This document shows positions 6,499 to 14,695 of a stretch of 19,195 nucleotides of DNA, one piece after another. A program made the translations under genes and the position numbers. Each line of letters starts with the position of its first letter. The stretch's first letter is position 1. Source of the DNA: Coriobacteriales bacterium (GTDB lineage: Bacteria > Actinomycetota > Coriobacteriia > Coriobacteriales > UBA8131); contig JAISFJ010000143.1 of NCBI GenBank assembly GCA_031263665.1, positions 1 to 19,195 on the forward strand. The letters run 5' to 3'. Below the pieces are notes generated by a model. The model searched no databases, was not told where the DNA came from, and saw nothing but the letters and a program-made list of their open reading frames with translations.

Positions 6499-7215
6499 AT
6501 GTTGGCATTACGCGCAAACGACCGTGACCGTGACGCTCTGCGTCCTGTCGCCTTTACCCGTAACTATCTTAAGTCCCCTTTTGGCTCTTGTTACGTCACG
6601 TTTGGCGACACCAGGGTAATCTGTGCCGCGAGCATTGAGGAAAGCGCCCCCAGTTGGCTCAAGGGCTCTGGGACCGGTTGGGTAACGGCTGAGTACGCCA
6701 TGCTTCCCGCCTCGGGGGCAAAGCGTTCTCGCCGCGAAATCACCGGTCAGAAAGGGCGTACTCACGAGATACAACGCCTTATCGCACGCTCGTTGCGTTC
6801 GGTGGTAGACCTCAGCATTCTCGGCGAGATAACGGTTACCGTCGATTGCGATGTGATTCAGGCGGACGGCGGTACGCGCACCGCTTCGATTTGTGGAGCC
6901 TGGCTTGCGCTCAATGACGCGCTTGCCGCCTGGAAAAATGCCGGCAAGCTCAGGGCCGACCCCGTGTTTGGCCAGGTCGCGGCCGTCAGCGTGGGCGCGG
7001 TTGATGGCAGGGTGTTGCTCGATTTGGATTATCGGGAAGACTCGCGCGCTGAGATAGACATGAATCTCGTCATGAATGCAAAAGGCGAGTTTATCGAGGT
7101 GCAGGGTACGGGTGAGCGCGCAACCTTCGACCGCAGTCGGCTTGATGAACTGCTCGATTGTGGGACCAAGGGGCTGTATGAATTGCTCGCGGCCCAGCGT
7201 GCGGTGTTGGAATAG
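6499..7215 (+). CDS. rph: Ribonuclease PH
   Basis: A phosphate-dependent 3'-5' exoribonuclease that trims tRNA 3' ends; works as a hexamer of RNase PH-fold subunits. The 238-residue length is typical. Seen: RDALRPVAFTRNY at the start, RSRREITGQKGRTHEIQRLIARSLR (about 77-100) containing phosphate-binding and tRNA-contacting arginines, DCDVIQADGGTRTAS (116-130), and the DYREDSRAEIDMN segment with the catalytic aspartate region. GAAGGAA lies 7-8 nt before the ATG. It is followed at once by rdgB, a pairing common in bacteria, where the two are often adjacent or fused. Confidence 0.95.
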   Translation: MLALRANDRDRDALRPVAFTRNYLKSPFGSCYVTFGDTRVICAASIEESAPSWLKGSGTGWVTAEYAMLPASGAKRSRREITGQKGRTHEIQRLIARSLRSVVDLSILGEITVTVDCDVIQADGGTRTASICGAWLALNDALAAWKNAGKLRADPVFGQVAAVSVGAVDGRVLLDLDYREDSRAEIDMNLVMNAKGEFIEVQGTGERATFDRSRLDELLDCGTKGLYELLAAQRAVLE

Positions 7216-7222
7216 GTGTCGT

Positions 7223-7975
7223 ATGGAGCGATTTCAAAACACCGTGCTCGTTGCGTCACGCAACAAAGGTAAAATCCCTGAGATTGTTGAGAGCTTGGAT
7301 TTGGCCGACTGGCAGTTTATACCGCTGTCTGCGTATGACGATACGCCCTCGCCAGCGGAAACGGGAACAACCTATGAGGAAAACGCGCGTATCAAGGCAT
7401 GGGCCGCGCGTACGACTATGCGCTCATCCGAAAAAACGCCCGCCCGCCCTTCTACTCACACGCCCGCCCACCCCTCTACCCGCCCGCCCGCCAACACGCC
7501 AACCCGCCCGCCAACCCACACACCCGCCAACACGCCCGCAACGCTTGCCGACGACTCCGGCCTCGAAGTCGATGCTTTAGGCGGCGCGCCCGGTATCCAT
7601 TCGGCTCGCTTTGGCGGCGAGGGAACAACAGACGAGCGCAATGTTGAGCGCCTGCTCGCCGCGCTCAAAGCGGTTTCTGAGGCCGAGCGGCGCGCCCGCT
7701 TTATCTGTTGCGTTGTCTACGTAGACGAAGAAGGACACGAAATCGTCTCACAAGGCGTCTGCGAGGGGCGCATAGCAGACGCGCCGCGTGGAGCGGGTGG
7801 ATTTGGCTATGACCCCGTCTTTTTACCGGACGAAATCGATGACGGCCGCACGATGGCCGAGCTTACGCCCGAGGAAAAAGGCCGGCTGTCGCATCGAGGT
7901 AAAGCCCTGCGCGCTTTGCGCGAAGAGCTCATCGTTCACTACGACTTGGAGACACAAGGGGGCAAAGCGAGATGA
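7223..7975 (+). CDS. rdgB: RdgB/HAM1 non-canonical purine NTP pyrophosphatase with repeat insertion
   Basis: Hydrolyses dITP/ITP and XTP to monophosphates, cleaning the nucleotide pool. Family motifs: VLVASRNKGKIPEI (substrate-binding SxNxxK), TYEENARIKA, LADDSGLEVDAL with the metal-binding Asp pair near residues 110-111, GFGYDPVF, and SHRGKALRAL. The usual length is about 200; here it is 250 because about 40 Pro/Thr/Ala/His-rich residues are inserted between KAWAAR and LADDSG, where relatives have a short helix-loop. All catalytic motifs survive. ATG at 7223 lies 7 nt after the rph stop with a weak GGTG site; the stop overlaps the next gene by 4 nt (ATGA). Confidence 0.92.
   Translation: MERFQNTVLVASRNKGKIPEIVESLDLADWQFIPLSAYDDTPSPAETGTTYEENARIKAWAARTTMRSSEKTPARPSTHTPAHPSTRPPANTPTRPPTHTPANTPATLADDSGLEVDALGGAPGIHSARFGGEGTTDERNVERLLAALKAVSEAERRARFICCVVYVDEEGHEIVSQGVCEGRIADAPRGAGGFGYDPVFLPDEIDDGRTMAELTPEEKGRLSHRGKALRALREELIVHYDLETQGGKAR
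7438..7544 (+). repeat. Degenerate CGCCCGCC-type tandem repeat inside rdgB
   Basis: About 100 bases consist of degenerate roughly 8-base units such as ACCCGCCC, CGCCAACA and ACACGCCC, very rich in C and nearly free of G-runs. The frame through it is open, and the other two plus-strand frames are also free of stops over it, as expected for low-complexity DNA. Confidence 0.75.
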
Positions 7976-8646
7976 TACGCATTGTCGCCTTCGATTTTGA
8001 TGGAACCCTGCTTGAGGGGCACTCACCCGTGCGCATGGTTCGCCGGCTCATTCGCCGTGGCATCATTTCTTACCGTACTGCCGCCAAAGTGCTGTGGTGG
8101 GGCGTGCGTTACCGGCTGCGTATACCGGTGGAGCAAAAAGAGGTGCGCGAGTACATCTTCAAGAGCCTTGCGCATTTTCCGGCGGAGGAGACCGACGAGC
8201 TCATGGCCAATTTTTATCGTGAGGATTTGCACCGTCGCCTGCGGCCTGAGGCGCTTGAGGCCGTCAAAGAGCATCAAAAGGCGGGGGAGCTCATCGTCAT
8301 AGTGAGCGCCTCGTTTTTTCCCATACTCCGTGAGGCGAGCAGGGATATACAAGCCGATTGGTTCATCTGCACTCAGATGGAGGTTGAGGACGGCTACTAT
8401 ACGGGCAACGTGGAAGGCCAACCCCCCGAGGGCGCAGAAAAGTTCACCCAACTGAGTGCCTGGGCAAACGAGAAGTTCACCAAAAGTGGCTGGCTTCTCG
8501 CCGCTGCCTACGGGGACCATCGAAGCGACGAGCCCCTACTCAGTGCCGCGCAAACAGCGGTTGCCGTCAACCCAGACACCGACCTCGAACGCGTAGCCAA
8601 ACGCGAAGGCTGGCGCATCGTCGACTGGAGCTTCAAAGTCCCCTAA
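7972..8646 (+). CDS. HAD-superfamily phosphatase, subfamily IB (SerB-like)
   Basis: A 224-residue haloacid dehalogenase-like phosphatase. Motif I is FDFDGTLL (D8 nucleophile, D10), motif II is the VSAS segment (111-114), K157 fits motif III, and GDHRSDEPLL (181-190) is motif IV with its acidic pair. A helical cap lies between motifs I and II, as in HAD-IB enzymes related to phosphoserine phosphatase. The substrate cannot be told from sequence; relatives act on phosphoserine or lipid-pathway phosphates. It overlaps rdgB by 4 nt and has AAGGGGG about 9 nt before the ATG, so it is co-translated with rdgB. Confidence 0.88.
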   Translation: MIRIVAFDFDGTLLEGHSPVRMVRRLIRRGIISYRTAAKVLWWGVRYRLRIPVEQKEVREYIFKSLAHFPAEETDELMANFYREDLHRRLRPEALEAVKEHQKAGELIVIVSASFFPILREASRDIQADWFICTQMEVEDGYYTGNVEGQPPEGAEKFTQLSAWANEKFTKSGWLLAAAYGDHRSDEPLLSAAQTAVAVNPDTDLERVAKREGWRIVDWSFKVP

Positions 8647-8669
8647 AAACTTACTCCCCCCTCTGCCCC

Positions 8670-8702
8670 AGCCCCGTTTTCGTGTGCTGGCTATCGGGGG
8701 CT
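8670..8702 (+). terminator. Weak hairpin after the HAD gene
   Basis: AGCCCCG (8670-8676) can pair with CGGGGGCT (8695-8702) around an 18-nt loop, with no T-run. It may separate the murI-rph-rdgB-HAD run from the ccm operon, but support is thin. Confidence 0.3.
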
Positions 8703-8788
8703 TGAACTGGTTTAATGGTAGGGAACATTTTGCGGGGCGGTTGGTTGGGACCGGTGTGGAGATATGAGGAAAGTTGGGTGAGTAGGCG

Positions 8789-9619
8789 GTGAATAGGAAG
8801 CTCAGACGGCGACTTGTTGTGGTTACGGGGGTTATTGTCATTGTGGTCCTTGTCGTTTTAGCCACTATCGCCTCGACGACCGCTTCTCAGACCATTAGCG
8901 TCGCGCAGGCGGTGAGCGGCGATTTTAACGGGTCAAAAGTGCAGGTCACTGGTAAGGTGGTCGATAATTCTTATGTTTTGGATGGAAACGTGCTCAGCTT
9001 CTCAATTTACGCCGACCCCGATGAGGCTGGAGAGGGCGAGGCGGCCGGTGGAGCAGACGCCACTGCCAACGCAGATGCCACCGCCAATGCAAGCACGAAC
9101 GCCACGACTCTTGCCGCAGGCAGCGCTCTTCCGCAGCTCAAGGTCACCTATGATAAGGGAGTGTCTGCGACCTTTGGCAATCAGGTGACCGCCATTTGCA
9201 CGGGAACCATCAACCAGGCCGGCGTATTGGTATGCGCTGAACTTGTCACAAAGTGCCCCTCAAAGTACGAAAACTCCACCGATGCCTTTGATGTCGAGCG
9301 TTTGTTAGACTACGGAAGCCAGATAATCGACAAACCCGTGAAAGTGGCAGGGACGATACAGAAAGGGACCCTGTCCTCGGCGGTTGACCAAAAGGAGCGT
9401 TTTGTCCTGGTCGGCGACCAACAAGGCAACCCACAAGGCACTTCGCCCACCGCACAAGGCAGCCAACAGAGCGACCAAAAAGACAGCCTGCCGGTTCTGC
9501 CTATTTTCTATGACGGAGCGCTTTCTGACGAGTTGCAAGAGGAAAGCGAGGTCGTCGTGACCGGTTCGCTCAACGCGTCGGGACAGTTTGAGGCGACAGA
9601 GGTCGCTTTGAAAGGATAA
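8789..9619 (+). CDS. ccmE: CcmE-like haem chaperone, CxxxY type, with a second OB-fold domain
   Basis: CcmE holds haem covalently outside the membrane and passes it to CcmF for attachment to apocytochrome c. Seen: basic N-terminus and one membrane anchor (about residues 9-28); a first OB-fold (VQVTGKV 51 to ELV 153) ending in TKCPSKYE, where C156 and Y160 form CxxxY in place of the usual HxxxY; then a second OB-like unit (VKVAGTI 184 to ALKG 276) with the same strand pattern (RFVLVGD, YDGALSDELQEESEVVVTGSL) but no haem motif. At 276 residues it is well above the usual 140-160. Low-complexity inserts occur in both units (about 79-112 and 211-233). GTG start; the ribosome binding site is weak. 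CxxxY CcmE proteins are known in archaea, Desulfovibrio and some Gram-positives. Confidence 0.88.
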   Translation: MNRKLRRRLVVVTGVIVIVVLVVLATIASTTASQTISVAQAVSGDFNGSKVQVTGKVVDNSYVLDGNVLSFSIYADPDEAGEGEAAGGADATANADATANASTNATTLAAGSALPQLKVTYDKGVSATFGNQVTAICTGTINQAGVLVCAELVTKCPSKYENSTDAFDVERLLDYGSQIIDKPVKVAGTIQKGTLSSAVDQKERFVLVGDQQGNPQGTSPTAQGSQQSDQKDSLPVLPIFYDGALSDELQEESEVVVTGSLNASGQFEATEVALKG

Positions 9620-9623
9620 TCAC

Positions 9624-12194
9624 ATGGCACTTGCAGGTCTAATCTCTCTGGCGCTGGTCTTTGTCGCCGTCGTCGTATCGGTCGGCGCGTTTCTTATCGA
9701 GCGCATCATCTCGGGCGCGGTACAAGACGCGACCGGAACAACAAAGGAGCGCTACCGTATCCTCGCGTCGCGGGCGAGCTTCGTCGGCTACATCGGAACA
9801 CTTGCGACTACCGTTTTTCTCGCGTTTGGTTGTGGGCTGCTCGTGTACTGCTTTGTGGTGGGGGATGTCTCTTTGGAATACGTCGTACGCCAGCACAGCG
9901 ATTCCACAGGGCCGCTTGCGATTTTGTACCGTGTTGCGGGGCTCTGGGGCGGACGCGAAGGCTCGCTTTTGTTCTGGGCGTGGCTCATCAGTTTGTTTGG
10001 CGCCATCGTCGCGCTGAAGAACCTGAAGAAGCGCGAGGCTTTGGACAACATGGCGCTGCTCATTGTTCAGTTTGTCGTCTTTGCCTTTGTCATCGTCTTG
10101 CTGTTTTCCGAAAGCAACATGCCCTTCATACCGCTCGACCTTCACTATTTCAGCGCGCCTGACGAACTTAAAAGTTTTGAGCAACTCTTGCAGGAATCGG
10201 CCAGCATGGACGGGCAAACGCTCGAACCCTCTCTCGTTTTGGGCATGAATGTTCTGCTTGAGCATTGGGCGATGGCCATACATCCCCCCACGCTTTTCAT
10301 CGGTTACGCGGGGCTTACTGTTCCGTTTGCCTACGCGATTGCCACGCTCATCGTTAACGACCCGTCGAAGAAGTGGGTTGAGCGCTCCCAGCGTTACGCC
10401 TTGTTCTCGTGGGTTTTTTTGGGGCTCGGCATTGGTCTGGGAGCGATTTGGGCCTATGTCGTCCTCGGATGGGGCGGCTATTGGGGCTGGGACCCCGTTG
10501 AGAACGCGAGTTTGCTGTCATGGTTGCTCACCGTGGCCCTGATTCACAGCTTTACGGTCTATCGCCAGCGCGGTGGTTTTAAGGGTTGGTCGGTGATATG
10601 TGCCTGCCTTGCGTTTGCCTTCGTCATTGTCGGCACGTTTATCACGCGCTCCGGCATCGTGCAGAACTCGGTTCATGCCTTTGAGGGTGACCAGGTCTCG
10701 CTCTTTTTGTTTCTCGCGCTCATCATCGCTTCGGTGCTTGCGGGCGCTCTTGGCCTCATTATCAGGCGCAAGAGCTTCGTTGCCACGGATTCTGCCACGG
10801 ATTCTGCCACGGATTCTGCCGCAGATTCTATCGCAGACCCCACAGCCGACTCCAACACCAACTCAGACGACTCGCTGTTCACCAAAAGCGTCGCCTACTA
10901 CTTTAACAATGTCATCTTGGTGTTGAGCGCCTTTCTCATCGTCTATCTTACGCTTGCCTCGGCGCTCCCCGCGTGGATGCCCTACGGCGGCCTTTCGCTT
11001 TCCGCCTCCACGTACAATGCGATAGCGCGGCCTTTGGGCATTATATACTGCCTTCTTATGGCCGTTTGCCCGATGCTTTCATGGGCAAAGACCGATGGGC
11101 GCGCGTTTTGGAGAAAGGCGCGGCTTCCCGGCCTTTTCGCCTTGGTGGTGTTTGCGGCACTCGTCGCCTATTTTGTCGTCTATCTCCGGCCGATCTACGA
11201 TGCGATGATTGCGCTTGATGGCGCTCAGGCGGTGACGTTGCGTGAGGCCGGACCACGGCTCTACTACTTTATTCTCACGCTCGTGGGCTTTCTTGCGGCC
11301 TCACTTCTGCTCATGAACTCGCTGTTCATGTTCGGACGAATCATTGGCGGGCAGATGAGGCGCAAAGGCGAAGGTGAGGGTAAAGGCAAAAACGTCTTTT
11401 CTGCCTTTCTTTCGGCCTTGCGCGGGCAGCCCTCACGCTTCGGCGGTTTTTTGGCCCATTTTTCGATGGCCATCATCCTCGTGGGCCTCATCGGTTCTTC
11501 CATGTATGTGAGTACGGCTTCCGACTACCTCCCCTTCGATGCGGAAAATGATGCGGTCTCAAAGGATTTTGTCATAGAGCACTATCGGCTTTCCTATGTT
11601 TCTAATGACATCGACCCGCAGGCAAATGGTACCGATGTTGTCTACAGCGTGACCTTTGAGGTATACGATAAGAGCGACAGGTACCTCGGTCGTGTGTCTC
11701 CCGGTATCTATTTTGTCGAGGCGACCCAGCAGCGCAAGCCTTTGGCCGCAGTGCTGAGTTCGCCGCTTGAGGACCTTTTTATTGTCTACAACGGTCTTGG
11801 CGATGATGACAGTCTTTCGCTGAGCGCCTTCGTCAACCCCTTTATCTCCTTTGTCTGGGTCGGCTTTGGTTTAATGATGGTGGGAACCATCATCGCGACG
11901 CTTGGACGTCGTAGGCCCCGAGCAAAGCCTGAACCCGAGAAACCTAAGGTGGAGGCGAAGCCTGAAGCGGTGGAGAAGCCTGAAACAAAGGCGAAACCTG
12001 AAGCTACGAAGTCTGGGGCCACAAAGGCGAAGTCCAGGAAGGCGAAGGCCACAAAGTCCGAATCCACGAAGGCGAAGGCTACGAAGTCCGAACCCGTAAA
12101 GGCGAAAGCCTCAAAGACGAAAGCCCCAAAACCTCAAGCAAAGGCCACGAAGGCAAAAACCCCCAAGGCAAAGGCACCGGATGATGACGCCTGA
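9624..12194 (+). CDS. ccmF: CcmF haem lyase subunit with repeat insert and basic tail
   Basis: A multi-spanning membrane protein that transfers haem from CcmE to apocytochrome c. Seen: HWAMAIHPPTLFIGYAG (214-230, with conserved histidines), the WWD motif WGWDPVENASLLSW (287-300), TRSG (342-344 region) and SVHAF (349-353), followed by more membrane segments and a periplasmic loop. At 856 residues it is far longer than the usual 630-680. The extra length comes partly from an acidic (ATDS)n insert at about 386-417 and from a 96-residue Lys/Ala/Thr/Pro-rich tail after residue 760, beyond the last membrane segment. AAAGGA overlaps the ccmE stop, 7 nt before the ATG. The 3' end overlaps ccmA by 14 nt. 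Confidence 0.95.
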   Translation: MALAGLISLALVFVAVVVSVGAFLIERIISGAVQDATGTTKERYRILASRASFVGYIGTLATTVFLAFGCGLLVYCFVVGDVSLEYVVRQHSDSTGPLAILYRVAGLWGGREGSLLFWAWLISLFGAIVALKNLKKREALDNMALLIVQFVVFAFVIVLLFSESNMPFIPLDLHYFSAPDELKSFEQLLQESASMDGQTLEPSLVLGMNVLLEHWAMAIHPPTLFIGYAGLTVPFAYAIATLIVNDPSKKWVERSQRYALFSWVFLGLGIGLGAIWAYVVLGWGGYWGWDPVENASLLSWLLTVALIHSFTVYRQRGGFKGWSVICACLAFAFVIVGTFITRSGIVQNSVHAFEGDQVSLFLFLALIIASVLAGALGLIIRRKSFVATDSATDSATDSAADSIADPTADSNTNSDDSLFTKSVAYYFNNVILVLSAFLIVYLTLASALPAWMPYGGLSLSASTYNAIARPLGIIYCLLMAVCPMLSWAKTDGRAFWRKARLPGLFALVVFAALVAYFVVYLRPIYDAMIALDGAQAVTLREAGPRLYYFILTLVGFLAASLLLMNSLFMFGRIIGGQMRRKGEGEGKGKNVFSAFLSALRGQPSRFGGFLAHFSMAIILVGLIGSSMYVSTASDYLPFDAENDAVSKDFVIEHYRLSYVSNDIDPQANGTDVVYSVTFEVYDKSDRYLGRVSPGIYFVEATQQRKPLAAVLSSPLEDLFIVYNGLGDDDSLSLSAFVNPFISFVWVGFGLMMVGTIIATLGRRRPRAKPEPEKPKVEAKPEAVEKPETKAKPEATKSGATKAKSRKAKATKSESTKAKATKSEPVKAKASKTKAPKPQAKATKAKTPKAKAPDDDA
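10782..10829 (+). repeat. 12-base tandem repeat within ccmF
   Basis: GCCACGGATTCT occurs three times exactly (10782-10817), with a fourth variant copy at 10818-10829. Being 12 bases long, gain or loss of units keeps the frame (ATDS units). Confidence 0.9.
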
Positions 12195-12939
12195 GACCGA
12201 CGCCGAAAACCGTAGTTTTGCAACAGACCTCCCCGTGGTCGAGGTGCACAAGCTCTCAAAGTCTTTTGGTGCTCGTACCGCGCTCGACAACGTGAGCTTC
12301 AGCCTCCCTGAGGGCGCGTTTCTCTCCATCTTTGGCCCCAACGGTGCCGGCAAGACCACCCTGCTTCGCGTCATTTCGACGCTTGAGCGCCCCAGTTCCG
12401 GGGCGGTACGGGTTTTTGACCTCGACCTCAAAGAGCAGCCCGAGGCCATCCGAGAGCATATCGGCTTTGTTTCTCATCGCTCCCTGCTCTATCCCGACCT
12501 CACGGCCGAAGAGAATCTGGAATTCACCGCGCGCCTCTACGGCATGAGCGACCCCGCGCGCTGTGCCACCCACATGCTTGCCACCGTGGAGCTCACCGCG
12601 CGCCGCCACGACCTCGTGCGCTCGTTTTCGCGCGGCATGACGCAGCGCCTGGCCATAGCTCGCGCGCTCATCTGTGACCCGCACCTCGTCTTTCTCGATG
12701 AGCCCTACTCTGGCCTCGACCCGCACGCGGTAGAGATTCTCGATGAGCTGCTCGCCACCATACGCCAAAGGCGTAGCTTCATCATGGTAAGTCACGATTT
12801 GCAAAAGGGTTTTGAGCTGAGCACCCACGTACTCATGCTCGCCAAAGGTCGCAAGGAACTTTTCGCGGAGCGCTCCGAACTCGCTTTTGAGAGCTTTGCC
12901 AATCAATATCACGCTGCTGTTGGGATGGAGGTCGCGTGA
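12181..12939 (+). CDS. ccmA: CcmA, ATPase of the cytochrome c maturation ABC transporter
   Basis: The cytoplasmic ATP-binding subunit that works with CcmB (and CcmC) to release holo-CcmE. Seen: Walker A GPNGAGKTT (52-60), signature FSRGMTQR (149-156), the SRGMxQR form typical of CcmA, Walker B LVFLDEPYSGLD (169-180) and the H-loop histidine (MVSHDL, H205). 252 residues against a usual 200-230. Two ATGs (12181, 12184) lie within the ccmF end, so translation is coupled; the ribosome binding site is weak. It overlaps ccmB by 4 nt. Confidence 0.94.
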   Translation: MMTPETDAENRSFATDLPVVEVHKLSKSFGARTALDNVSFSLPEGAFLSIFGPNGAGKTTLLRVISTLERPSSGAVRVFDLDLKEQPEAIREHIGFVSHRSLLYPDLTAEENLEFTARLYGMSDPARCATHMLATVELTARRHDLVRSFSRGMTQRLAIARALICDPHLVFLDEPYSGLDPHAVEILDELLATIRQRRSFIMVSHDLQKGFELSTHVLMLAKGRKELFAERSELAFESFANQYHAAVGMEVA

Positions 12940-13646
12940 ACTCAACACGCCCCTCGACGTTTACCCAGTATCGCACGCTTCTTGCCAAGGACATCAGGCG
13001 GGAGTTTCGCACGCGCGAGATGCTCACGGCCATGGGCATCTATGCCGTGCTTATGCTCGTGGTTTTTGGCGCGGCGCTCGCGACCACGGTAGCTGCCTTT
13101 GACATCTTGCAGATGAGTGGCGGGCTTATCTGGGCGCTCATCGTATTCACCTCCCTGTTGGGGCTTACCCGCTCGTTTTCCTACGAAAAAGAAGAAGGTG
13201 CCCTCGAAGCACTTTTGCTTGCGCCTCTCGACCGCTCGGTCATTTTTCTCTCAAAGGCAAGCTCTAACCTGCTGTTTCTTGCGGTGGTCGAGCTTATCGC
13301 GCTGCCGCTGTTCTATTTCTTCTTTCTCACGGGCAGCGGGCTTGCGCCTACGTTTTGGATGACACTCGGTCCGCTCATCGTCGGCACGGTTGGCATCGCC
13401 GGCATCGGCACTTTGCTCGCGACCATCACCATGGGCACACGGGGCAAAGATGTTTTGCTGGCGGTGCTTTTTATCCCGCTCATTTTTCCGCTGTTGTACG
13501 CCTGCGTTTGTGCGACTACGGTGGCGCTTTTAGGTTCTGAGATGATTATGGATACCTATGTGCCTTCGATGGCCTTGGCAATCGGTTACGATGTTGTCAT
13601 GATATTGGTCTCGTGGTTGCTTTATGATTTTGTTGTCAGCGTTTGA
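12936..13646 (+). CDS. ccmB: CcmB, membrane subunit of the haem-maturation ABC transporter
   Basis: A 236-residue membrane protein with about six hydrophobic segments and the CcmB start RTLLAKDIRREFRTREML before the first one, then FSYEKEEGALEALLLAPLD, a recognisable cytoplasmic loop of the family. It pairs with CcmA. The GTG start shares GTGA with the ccmA stop and has GGAGG 4-5 nt upstream. Length is normal. Confidence 0.93.
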   Translation: MNSTRPSTFTQYRTLLAKDIRREFRTREMLTAMGIYAVLMLVVFGAALATTVAAFDILQMSGGLIWALIVFTSLLGLTRSFSYEKEEGALEALLLAPLDRSVIFLSKASSNLLFLAVVELIALPLFYFFFLTGSGLAPTFWMTLGPLIVGTVGIAGIGTLLATITMGTRGKDVLLAVLFIPLIFPLLYACVCATTVALLGSEMIMDTYVPSMALAIGYDVVMILVSWLLYDFVVSV

Positions 13647-13691
13647 CGCTTCAAAGCGTTGCCTGTGCGCGCTGGTTCAGAAGATGTGTGC

Positions 13692-14465
13692 ATGACCGAG
13701 AAGGGCGGGAGGATGACCGAGAAAAAACACCCCCTACGTGGCCTCGATTCAGCGGCCGTCGTGCTTTTGGCCATCGGCGCGGTTCTCACAACGGTCGCCT
13801 TTGTGCTCAGTTTTGTCTCAGCGCCGCTCGTGTACGGTGCCGCTGTGGACGCACCCGCCCTCATAGGGGGCCAGATGGTGACAAACAAGCTCCTTCTTTC
13901 GCAGAAGATATTCTACTTTCACATGCCCGTTGCGGTGACAAGTTTTGTTGCGCTGCTCTTTACCGCGATATTTGGTGCCCTGTTTCTTGTCAGGCGCGAG
14001 CGGCGATACGACCTTCGCGCCAAGGTCGCGACCGAGATAGCGCTCGTCTTCATCCTCATGACGATGGTGTCCGGTGAGTTCTGGGAGCGCTTTGAGTGGG
14101 GTGTCTGGTGGACTTGGGAACCGCGGCTGACCACGTACTTTATCCTCATGCTCTTGGTCATCGGCTACTTTATCTTGCGCGGTGCTGTTGATGACCCCGA
14201 GCGACGCGCGGTCTTTGCCTCCGTATTCGGAATCATCGCGTTTATCGATGTGCCGATTTGCTTTCTCGTCACCCGCCTTGTGCCGACGAGCGTACACCCG
14301 GTTATCTTGAGGACGGACTCCGGCTTAGGGCCGATGATGCTCCTGCCGCTGATGTTATCGTTGGTTGGTATGTTCTGTATTGCGTTTGGACTCTATCGCT
14401 TCCGCCTTCGCGAGCAGCGCCTTCGCGAGCGCCTGGAAGCCCTGAAGGAAGGTTTGGAGGATTAA
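13692..14465 (+). CDS. ccmC: CcmC haem-handling protein
   Basis: A six-span membrane protein that loads haem onto CcmE. Seen: FHMPVA with H77, the WWD motif GVWWTWEPRLTT (138-149) and SVHPVIL with H202; these two histidines and the tryptophan-rich loop are the haem-binding elements of the family. About 257 residues from the ATG at 13692. The start is uncertain: ATGACCGAGAA occurs at 13692 and again 21 nt later at 13713, the second directly preceded by GGGAGG that is too close, and the frame is also open upstream to a GTG at 13659. Confidence 0.94.
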   Translation: MTEKGGRMTEKKHPLRGLDSAAVVLLAIGAVLTTVAFVLSFVSAPLVYGAAVDAPALIGGQMVTNKLLLSQKIFYFHMPVAVTSFVALLFTAIFGALFLVRRERRYDLRAKVATEIALVFILMTMVSGEFWERFEWGVWWTWEPRLTTYFILMLLVIGYFILRGAVDDPERRAVFASVFGIIAFIDVPICFLVTRLVPTSVHPVILRTDSGLGPMMLLPLMLSLVGMFCIAFGLYRFRLREQRLRERLEALKEGLED

Positions 14466-14466
14466 A

Positions 14467-14658
14467 ATGGACCCCATTTTGGCAGAGATATACAGCACGG
14501 TACTGACGGCGGCCCCCTATGTCATCGGTGCCTACGCCCTCATGTGGCTCGTGCTTTTTGTCTACGTACTCATCGTGGTACTCGGTCTGAAAAAAACCGA
14601 ACGCCAGATGGCCGCTCTCGAAGAAGCCCTCGCATCAAAGGATTCAGGGAGCCGATGA
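14467..14658 (+). CDS. ccmD: CcmD-like small membrane protein
   Basis: A 63-residue protein with one membrane helix (about 18-40, YVIGAYALMWLVLFVYVLIV) followed by a charged cytoplasmic helix (KKTERQMAALEEAL). This is the CcmD pattern, and CcmD helps release holo-CcmE from CcmC/CcmAB. GGAGG lies 6 nt before the ATG, and the gene starts 1 nt after the ccmC stop. Identification rests on topology and position more than on sequence identity. Confidence 0.82.
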   Translation: MDPILAEIYSTVLTAAPYVIGAYALMWLVLFVYVLIVVLGLKKTERQMAALEEALASKDSGSR

Positions 14659-14695
14659 TTACGGTACTGTTCTTTAAGGGTATGTAGGGGTTGAG

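Noticed and set aside
7438..7544. Repeat array in rdgB considered as CRISPR
   Set aside because: Units are about 8 bases, degenerate, without spacers, and lie inside a coding frame.
12256..12948. A 230-codon minus-strand open frame across ccmA
   Set aside because: It mirrors the coding frame of an intact ABC ATPase and has no recognisable domain.
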